Positions 6,640 to 11,388 of a stretch of DNA of 11,388 nucleotides are shown here, piece by piece. Made by a program: the position numbers and the translations under genes. The stretch lies in contig CAZDAR010000072.1 in the NCBI GenBank assembly GCA_964503665.1, positions 1 through 11,388 of the forward strand, read 5' to 3'. The stretch comes from 40-80 sp964503665. Its GTDB lineage: Bacteria; Bacteroidota; Bacteroidia; Flavobacteriales_D; Crocinitomicaceae. The stretch's first letter is position 1; each line of letters starts with the position of its first letter. The notes under the pieces are model-generated. The model was not told where the DNA came from and did not search any database. It was given only the letters and a program-made list of their open reading frames with translations.

Positions 6640-7131
6640 TTAATTAGCTATGAAACGTTCGTAAAGCCAATAAATCAAATAACCAACAGCAATAAGTCTA
6701 ACGATAATACTAAATGCAGAATGTTTTACTTGTCCTTCTTCAAGTGTCAAAGGAAGTTGTTGTTGGCTCGTCCATTCAGCATTTAGTTGCATTCCGAATT
6801 GATAGTTTTTGTCGTCCGTTGTCCGAACTTTTAAAACTTGTCCGCTACCAAACAAAGAGTTAATTTTTAATAATTGAATAGTCGCAATAGTGTCAAGCGG
6901 AATTGTCCACTTTCCGCAAATAATTTTCTTGTCTGTCAATAAAACAACAGCTCTTTGCGAAGTTACCCAGTCAATTCCACGTTGAATGTCTTGATTTGCA
7001 GTTGTCACGATACCTTTACTTGCGTCTGCCGCCAATGCTCTTTCATTCGGGTTGTCGCGTTCAAACTTTCGTCTTACTCGTCCTGTCCCATAAATTAGGT
7101 CAACTAGTCCTTTTAATATTTGATTTATCAT
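6640..7131 (-). CDS. PH-like domain protein with one C-terminal membrane anchor
   Basis: 163 residues. Residues 1-40 are basic and polar (LIYGTGRVRRKFERDNPNER). Residues about 60-125 form a run of short strands (RAVVLLTDKKIICGKWTIPL, TIATIQLL, QVLKVRTTDD, YQFGMQL) resembling bacterial PH-like/YdbT-type domains, which often read VLLTDxRLI...W.IPLD.I. Residues 139-158 (AFSIIVRLIAVGYLIYWLYE) are one membrane helix. The protein would sit on the inner face of a membrane or at it; the ligand is unknown. The start at 7129-7131 follows a polypurine-poor leader with repeated acgaca and no Shine-Dalgarno. The gene lies alone between two 39-bp direct repeats and looks somewhat less AT-rich than its surroundings, as expected of a mobile cassette. 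The frame is intact. Confidence 0.75.
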   Translation of the reverse strand: MINQILKGLVDLIYGTGRVRRKFERDNPNERALAADASKGIVTTANQDIQRGIDWVTSQRAVVLLTDKKIICGKWTIPLDTIATIQLLKINSLFGSGQVLKVRTTDDKNYQFGMQLNAEWTSQQQLPLTLEEGQVKHSAFSIIVRLIAVGYLIYWLYERFIAN

Positions 7132-7159
7132 TGTCGTTGTGTCGTGTTAAAGTGCCCAT

Positions 7160-7207
7160 AACGGCAGTTCGTCTAAAAACCTAAAATTAGCTAAAAAAAA
7201 CGAACTG
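7160..7207. repeat. Flanking repeat copy 2 with inverted arms
   Basis: Direct repeat of 6323-6361, lying 29 bases upstream of the PH-like gene start. In this copy CAGTTCGT (7165-7172) is the exact reverse complement of ACGAACTG (7200-7207), giving an 8-bp stem around a 27-base interior that itself holds ctaa/ttag arms. The layout, an imperfect long hairpin just outside a single gene, resembles attC-like recombination sites of gene cassettes. The canonical GTTRRRY/RYYYAAC core is not clearly present. Confidence 0.75.
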
Positions 7208-7301
7208 ATTTTGATAAATAGAGGTGATTTAAGCACACTAATTGAGACGATTTAAAAAAAAAGTAAAATTAAATGGATATTTAAAGTACCGTTTAAGTAC
7301 C

Positions 7302-7440
7302 TTAAAATAGCTTGTTTAAAGCAAGAGAAGTAAGTTCTCTTAAGAACTTTTTGAGTGTATTTTGGTCTATTAAATTGAATATTCTCCACAAGTTATAACA
7401 AGTGAATATTAATCCAACATCTGCTGAAGCATTTTTGATT
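7302..7440 (-). mobile_element. C-terminal fragment of an IS1182-like DDE transposase
   Basis: Minus-strand codons read IKNASADVGLIFTCYNLWRI then FNLIDQNTLKKFLREL and end at TAA (complement of 7302-7304). The string (A/S)EVGLIFxxYNLRRxxNI followed by a short amphipathic tail is the usual C-terminus of IS1182-type transposases. The preceding core with the catalytic residues is missing; upstream of about 7440 the frame is open but unlike the family. It is a remnant of an old insertion, cut on its 5' side. Confidence 0.6.
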
Positions 7441-7548
7441 GATTTTTTGGATGATAGAGTATTAAAAGATGAAATAATCCTTGTAGATGTTAAAGAAAAT
7501 GGGAAGTTTTTAAAAAAGGCTAAAATATTTTTACTATGCTACTCTACT
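7425..7548 (+). other. Possible plus-strand coding remnant
   Basis: On plus an open frame reads FLIDFLDDRVLKDEIILVDV then KENGKFLKKAKIF and ends about 7561. The charged, strand-forming pattern looks like a protein C-terminus, but no family was recognised and it touches the transposase fragment at its left. A chance open frame is quite possible. Confidence 0.25.
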
Positions 7549-9039
7549 TTATTCTCCTCTTAAAGAATGAAACTGTTTATTGAGACATTCATCAACCCTC
7601 TTTAGGTCTTCTTCATTATCTGCTAAAACAACCAACACATCATGTGCCTTAATCACTGTTGAACCTCCTGGTCGTATGTATTCATTACCTCGCTTAATCA
7701 TCACAATGAAAGCCGATGTAGGAAATTGTAAGTCAACAATTCTCTTGTTAACAGCATAATCTGTTAGTATTTCAAATTCCTTCATGTTAGATTTAGGAAT
7801 ATCAGCTAAAAACTGCTCTACTTCGGATAGCGATTTTGTTTCTTCGGGTAATGCCACGTTTAACCATTTAGCAACAATAGAGAGTGTGGTTCCTTGTACT
7901 AATACTGAGGTAACAGATATGAAAAATACGATATTGAAAATCATATCTGCTTTGTCTATTCCTGCCAGTAGTGGATAAGTTGCAAATACAATTGGAACAG
8001 CACCTCTTAAACCAACCCATGAAATGTAGACACGTCTTCTCAATTTCATTTTGAAAAACATGAGACTAATAAAAACACTCACAGGTCGAGCGACAACAAT
8101 CAAAAATGCGGAAATAAGTAAGCCAATTCCAATTACTGGGAAAATATGTGAAGGAAAAACAAGTAAACCTAAGGTAAGAAACAAGACGATTTGCATTAAC
8201 CATGCTAAACCGTCGAACATTTTCATAATAGTTTTCTTGTGTATTAGATCTTGATTACCCAAAAATACAGCACTAATATATATCGCTAAGAATCCATTTC
8301 CTCCAACAAAATCAGTGGCTGAAAAAGTAATAAACATCAGTGCGATAACTAAGACGGGATATAATCCTTGAAAATCTAGTTTGATTCTATTGATGATGAT
8401 TTTACTGATTTTACCAAATGCAAATCCAGCGATTCCACCTACAATCATTTGTTGTAAAAACAGTGGAATGATAGAAGCAATTCCTTGATCTTGATGAACC
8501 ACTAAGGTTAAAAATGAAATGGTTAAAACGTAGGCCATTGGGTCGTTACTTCCACTTTCTAACTCTAATGTTGGACGAAGATTTGATTTTAAGGAAAGGC
8601 TTTTGGAACGTAATATTGAAAACACTGCAGCAGCATCCGTTGAAGAAACTATCGAGCCCAATAACATACTTTCATAAATGGTAAAGTCTGTCACCCACCA
8701 AACAAACGCCCCTAAGGTCAGTGCAGTCAATAAAACACCTAAGGTTGAAAGCATAATTCCCTCGCGAAGAATGGGTTTTACAGATTTCCAATTGGTATCT
8801 AATCCTCCAGAAAATAATATGAAATTAAGTGCCACAACACCAATGAATTGAGCTGAAATAGGATTGTCAAAGTGAATTCCTCCTATACCATCTGATCCAG
8901 CGAGCATTCCAATGGTTAAGAAGAGTAATAAAGTTGGAACGCCAAATTTATAAGAAGTTTTTCCCACAATAATACTCACGAAAAGTAATATCGACCCAAC
9001 TAAAAGTATGTTTTCAATGGTTAAATTCATTCTTAACAT
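7549..9039 (-). CDS. nhaP2: Cation/proton antiporter of the CvrA/NhaP2 type (CPA1) with C-terminal RCK_C domain
   Basis: 496 residues, full length for the family. Residues about 4-400 hold 12 or more hydrophobic segments. The CPA transport core is visible: SSTDAAAVF (132-140) and LESGSNDPMAYVLT (160-173), with the ND pair at 165-166 expected to carry ion and proton binding. GLRGAVPIVFATYPLL is the later conserved helix. Residues about 415-490 are cytoplasmic; the part VNKRIVDLQFPTSAFIVMIK, RGNEYIRPGGSTVIKAHDVL is an RCK_C (TrkA-C) regulatory domain typical of NhaP2/CvrA, which exchanges K+ (or Na+) for H+ in pH and osmotic control. ATG occurs at 9037-9039 and again at 9028-9030 (MNLTIENILL); the second start is equally plausible. 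A TAGCTTTG box (complement of 9067-9074) matches the Bacteroidetes -7 element, but I see no well-spaced -33. The symbol is by family similarity. Confidence 0.9.
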   Translation of the reverse strand: MLRMNLTIENILLVGSILLFVSIIVGKTSYKFGVPTLLLFLTIGMLAGSDGIGGIHFDNPISAQFIGVVALNFILFSGGLDTNWKSVKPILREGIMLSTLGVLLTALTLGAFVWWVTDFTIYESMLLGSIVSSTDAAAVFSILRSKSLSLKSNLRPTLELESGSNDPMAYVLTISFLTLVVHQDQGIASIIPLFLQQMIVGGIAGFAFGKISKIIINRIKLDFQGLYPVLVIALMFITFSATDFVGGNGFLAIYISAVFLGNQDLIHKKTIMKMFDGLAWLMQIVLFLTLGLLVFPSHIFPVIGIGLLISAFLIVVARPVSVFISLMFFKMKLRRRVYISWVGLRGAVPIVFATYPLLAGIDKADMIFNIVFFISVTSVLVQGTTLSIVAKWLNVALPEETKSLSEVEQFLADIPKSNMKEFEILTDYAVNKRIVDLQFPTSAFIVMIKRGNEYIRPGGSTVIKAHDVLVVLADNEEDLKRVDECLNKQFHSLRGE

Positions 9040-9204
9040 CTACCCGACAATATGCGATAGAAACCACAAAGCTAAGCATTTTAGCCAAATTCGCGACTTT
9101 TGGTTTTGTAAAAAAACATATAAAAATGAATATAAACCGTTTTTTTATCGAAATAAATGAAAATTAGAGTCAACAACATTATATGTATTTAATGTTATTA
9201 TAAC

Positions 9205-9603
9205 TATCTTCCATGACATAAAAGATCGGTGGAAAAAACGGAGGAAAAAAACCACCATTTAAACAATAGAGTGATTTACAAAAAGTAATTTCAACTATAC
9301 AATACATTCCATTTAAAATACTTTTATCTGATGACCCCACGCGTTGGAGCGAACAAGTCATCGATAAAACAGATATACCATTGACCCTTTCAGCTCATAC
9401 GCATGGTATGCAAGTAGCTTTTCAATTTGAAAATTTACGTTGGAGTCCGATTAAATATATTTAAACAGTTGACCGAGTTATACAAACACAACCAGCATTA
9501 TTTATACGTCATTAGAGGTTTAGGCTGGCATGGTTTTCCCAGCAGAATTGGTATGCGGCCAGAAATCACATTAATTGAATTGATAAAGAAACGAAATGAC
9601 TAA
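9205..9603 (+). pseudogene. Decayed metallophosphoesterase (YkuE-like), C-terminal part only
   Basis: Plus-strand codons from about 9228 read GGKNGGKKPPFKQ, TAG (9267-9269), SDLQKVISTIQYIPFKILLS, DDPTRW, then PLTLSAHTHGMQVAFQFENL and RWSPIKYI, TAA (9462-9464). One frame over they continue KQLTELYKHNQHYLYVIRGL with GWHGFPSRIGMRPEITLIEL and end TAA 9601-9603. This follows the C-terminal half of calcineurin-like phosphoesterases (family: PPFPQYGDL, FKILLSHDPSHW, LTLSGHTHGMQ, WSPxxYI, LYVNRGFGFxGxPxRxGxxPEI). The metal-binding domain's N-terminal half is absent. Conserved residues have changed (SHDP to SDDP, GHTHG to AHTHG, NRG to IRG), and there is a stop plus a frame change that fits loss of two bases near 9460. 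These substitutions show real decay rather than read errors. It sits just before the patatin gene, a frequent pairing in Flavobacteriia. Confidence 0.8.
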
Positions 9604-9608
9604 CTTTG
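9579..9608 (+). promoter_or_regulatory. Candidate Bacteroidetes-type promoter for the patatin gene
   Basis: TAACTTTG (9601-9608) matches the -7 consensus TAnnTTTG exactly. ATTG (9579-9582) lies 18 bases upstream, near the -33 TTTG position. The predicted transcription start falls about 30 bases before ATG 9643. The -7 box overlaps the stop codon of the dead phosphoesterase. There is no experimental support. Confidence 0.5.
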
Positions 9609-9642
9609 TAATCGTATTGGTTTCATTAAAATAGCAACAACA

Positions 9643-10416
9643 ATGAATATTGGTTTGGTTTTATCTGGCGGTGGAATGCGTGGAGTGGCGCATATTGGCG
9701 TGTTGAAAGCACTTGAAGAACAAGGCATTGTGCCAACTCATATTGCAGGCAGTAGTGCTGGAGCAATAGTTGGCGCCATGTATGCTGCTGGTATTCCTTG
9801 GATGGATATATTAGAATTTTTTAAAACCACCACTATTTTTAGCCTTAGTCGATATGCTTTTAATAAACCTGGCTTAATCGATACCGCTAAGTTTTACAAC
9901 GATTTCAAAACATACTTTCCAGATGATAATTTCAGCACTTTAGAAAAGAAATTATTTATTACTGCTACAAATGTCTCCGATGGAACTTTGAAAATATTCA
10001 GCAAAGGACAAATGATAAAACCTTTAATGAGCTCCGCTTCATTTCCAGGGATTTTTACACCAACAGAAATTAACGGCTCTTATTATATTGATGGTGGTAT
10101 ACTTAATAATTTTCCGATTGAAACGTTAAAAGGAAGCTGTGAAAAGATTATAGGAGTCTTCGTTAACCCACTGGAAAAGATGGACATTAAAGATTTAAAT
10201 CATTCCTATAAAGTTATTGAAAGAGCATTTAAAATAAAAAACGCCTCTGAATTTAATGCTAAAATCACCGAATGTGATCTCGTTATTTATCCGAAGGAAT
10301 TGGTCAAGTTTACGATGTTCGGAATGAAAAACTTAGATGCTATTTTTAATTTGGGTTATGCTGCAGCAATAAAGAGTCTGAAAGAAAACGGAACCGTTTT
10401 AAGTAGTATATCGTAG
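9643..10416 (+). CDS. Patatin-like phospholipase (RssA type)
   Basis: 257 residues, a minimal single-domain bacterial patatin. The oxyanion loop GGGMRGVAHIGVLKAL is at residues 9-24. The nucleophile elbow is GSSAG (36-40) with Ser38, and the catalytic Asp is D150 in DGGILNNFP, completing the Ser-Asp dyad. AMYAAG and SSASFPGIF are further family strings. Members are lipid acyl hydrolases (phospholipase A-like). There is no signal peptide or beta-barrel domain, so it is cytoplasmic, unlike secreted ExoU- or PlpD-type members. ATG at 9643 starts directly before the first beta strand (MNIGLVLSGG). The frame is intact even though the gene in front is broken, and a candidate promoter of its own lies at 9579-9608. 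Confidence 0.93.
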   Translation: MNIGLVLSGGGMRGVAHIGVLKALEEQGIVPTHIAGSSAGAIVGAMYAAGIPWMDILEFFKTTTIFSLSRYAFNKPGLIDTAKFYNDFKTYFPDDNFSTLEKKLFITATNVSDGTLKIFSKGQMIKPLMSSASFPGIFTPTEINGSYYIDGGILNNFPIETLKGSCEKIIGVFVNPLEKMDIKDLNHSYKVIERAFKIKNASEFNAKITECDLVIYPKELVKFTMFGMKNLDAIFNLGYAAAIKSLKENGTVLSSIS

Positions 10417-10636
10417 TGAACTGTCTTATTTAGTTTTAAATATACTTACATTGGATCCAAATTTACACAGACTAATTGAAGTGATAATTAAAAAACAAAT
10501 GGACTTATTACTTTTCTTCTTTTGTTTAACTAATCTCAGAGTAACTCAAAGTGATAATAATCAATAAGTATTCTAGCACTACTCAATTTCACAAATAGAT
10601 GCATTACGTAATTGGATTTGTCAATAGAAAGAATTT
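10417..10636. other. Intergenic region between convergent genes
   Basis: 220 bases between the ends of the patatin gene (plus) and the beta-CASP frame (minus). It is AT-rich with stops in all frames. I see no strong hairpin terminator, repeat or RNA gene. Confidence 0.5.
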
Positions 10637-11388
10637 CTAAGAATCAATCACCTGTATTTCATATAATTTTGGAATAATAGCATTCCAACCATACGTATCT
10701 TTAATTTTTACTTTGAAAGTATCAGCAGCCTGCCTTTCTCCATGAATGATGAAAACTTTTTCTGGTGTATCTTTTATTTCACTCATCCAATTGAGCATAT
10801 CCTTTTGGTCGCCATGCGCAGATAATCCATCAATCATTTCAATATGCGCTTTTACTTCGTAATACTTTCCGTAAATCTTTATTTCGTGTGCGCCATCTAG
10901 TAATTTTCGCCCTCTGGTTCCTTCACCTTGGTACCCCACAAAAAGCACTGTATTCATAAGCGGAATGTACATCTGCCCCTTTAAGTTGGATGGATACTGA
11001 ATGCGCACCTTGGGAAAGAAATTCAGCGAAATCGCTTCAGAAATGATGGTATAGCTGCCGCTGATCAGCGCCTGGCTGGCAATGATGGCCGCCGCTGTGG
11101 AGATCAGAACGCCCGGAGCCACGAACCAGGAAGGCATGATGGCATAAAACGGATTGAGCGAAGGGGTGATTTCACTAGAGTGCTCGAGAATCCAGGCTCC
11201 CTGGCCGAAGTAGTTGAGCAGCAACGCCGTCTTGACAAAAATCCAGGAAACCCGGATGTTCTTGATGCCGCAATGGCCCAGGTCGGAATACAGCGCCTCC
11301 GCCCCCGTGGTGCAGAGAAACACGGCCCCCAGCAGCATCAACGCATTGGGGTATTCAGCAATAAGCCGAACAGCATACCAGGGATTGA
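10637..11388 (-). CDS. Chimeric frame: interior of Kup potassium transporter joined to C-terminus of beta-CASP metallo-beta-lactamase RNase (open at window edge)
   Basis: The frame is open through the right edge; the codons beyond the TTG at 11341 read NPWYAVRLIAEYPNA, still Kup-like, so there is no true start here. The first part (11388 to about 10957) is Kup/KUP potassium uptake permease: LLGAVFLCTTGAEALYSDLG, NYFGQGAW, NPFYAIMPSW, AAAIIASQALISGSYTII and GQMYIP are family strings, the LCTTGAEALYSDLGHCG form being typical of Bacteroidetes Kup. From about residue 132 it is a metallo-beta-lactamase/beta-CASP RNA exonuclease C-terminus: VLFVGYQGEGTRGRKLLDGA, IKIYGKYYEVKAHIEMIDGL, SAHGDQ (174-179, motif with active-site His) and IIHGE (198-202). 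Neither protein is complete: Kup lacks both ends and the RNase lacks its metal-binding N-terminus. Hand-counted rows show 53% and 67% G+C at 11221-11340 against 37% at 10681-10740. The join is most likely an assembly or amplification chimera. Confidence 0.85.
   Translation of the reverse strand, partial: NPWYAVRLIAEYPNALMLLGAVFLCTTGAEALYSDLGHCGIKNIRVSWIFVKTALLLNYFGQGAWILEHSSEITPSLNPFYAIMPSWFVAPGVLISTAAAIIASQALISGSYTIISEAISLNFFPKVRIQYPSNLKGQMYIPLMNTVLFVGYQGEGTRGRKLLDGAHEIKIYGKYYEVKAHIEMIDGLSAHGDQKDMLNWMSEIKDTPEKVFIIHGERQAADTFKVKIKDTYGWNAIIPKLYEIQVIDS

Noticed and set aside
9179..9361. Minus-strand 60-codon open frame
   Set aside because: It is the shadow of the phosphoesterase pseudogene, whose plus-strand motifs are unmistakable.
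1..11388. CRISPR array, tRNA or rRNA genes, toxin-antitoxin pair or phage-defence operon
   Set aside because: I looked for regularly spaced repeats, cloverleaf ends and paired small genes on both strands and saw none.

Overview
The window looks like AT-rich chromosomal DNA of a Bacteroidetes, most likely a Flavobacteriia or Crocinitomicaceae-type organism. The reasons are the low G+C (a hand-counted 60-base row near 10.7 kb is about 37%), the lack of Shine-Dalgarno sequences before most starts, a TAnnTTTG-type promoter element, and the protein families (patatin RssA type, CvrA/NhaP2 antiporter, beta-CASP RNase, acyltransferase 3, SUMF1-like protein, IS982 and IS1182-type transposase pieces). 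Nearly all genes lie on the minus strand; only the patatin gene and a broken phosphoesterase before it run on plus.

Layout. 1-421: a response-regulator receiver domain that changes in frame into the C-terminal part of an IS982-type transposase and then into unrecognised sequence. 498-1655: a membrane acyltransferase. 1817-2353: a GNAT acetyltransferase that is complete in content but broken by three single-base frame changes. 2463-2903: a DUF1801 protein. 3040-3460: a shortened, frameshifted SUMF1/formylglycine-generating-enzyme-like protein. 3447-3851: a gene-poor stretch with plus-strand coding remnants. 3848-4492: an alpha/beta hydrolase with a TTG start. 4543-5235: an isoprenylcysteine-methyltransferase-like (DUF1295 type) membrane protein. 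5552-6150: a DedA/VTT-like membrane protein with one frameshift. 6323-7207: an 837-bp repeat-bounded segment holding a terminator, a gene remnant and a PH-like membrane-anchored protein. 7302-7440: the tail of an IS1182-like transposase. 7549-9039: an intact cation/proton antiporter. 9205-9603: a decayed metallophosphoesterase. 9643-10416: a patatin-like phospholipase. 10637-11388: an open frame whose C-terminal third is a beta-CASP metallo-beta-lactamase RNase and whose N-terminal part is an interior segment of a Kup potassium transporter, with a sharp G+C rise at the join.

How the genes work together: there is no clear multi-gene pathway. This is an accessory-type collection of single genes, several of which act at membranes or lipids. 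The metallophosphoesterase and patatin form a natural neighbour pair, with the patatin promoter lying over the end of the dead gene.

The main message of the hunt is about integrity. Two in-frame chimeric proteins occur at the two window ends, both joined at a motif the two partners could share. In addition, the breaks in the GNAT and DedA genes, and probably the SUMF1-like gene, are single-base changes in homopolymer runs. Many of these may be sequencing or assembly artefacts rather than biology. The metallophosphoesterase, by contrast, has lost conserved residues and looks like a true pseudogene. I found no CRISPR array, tRNA or rRNA, and no convincing new defence or biosynthetic system. The most biologically interesting candidate is the repeat-bounded PH-protein segment, which resembles a gene cassette.
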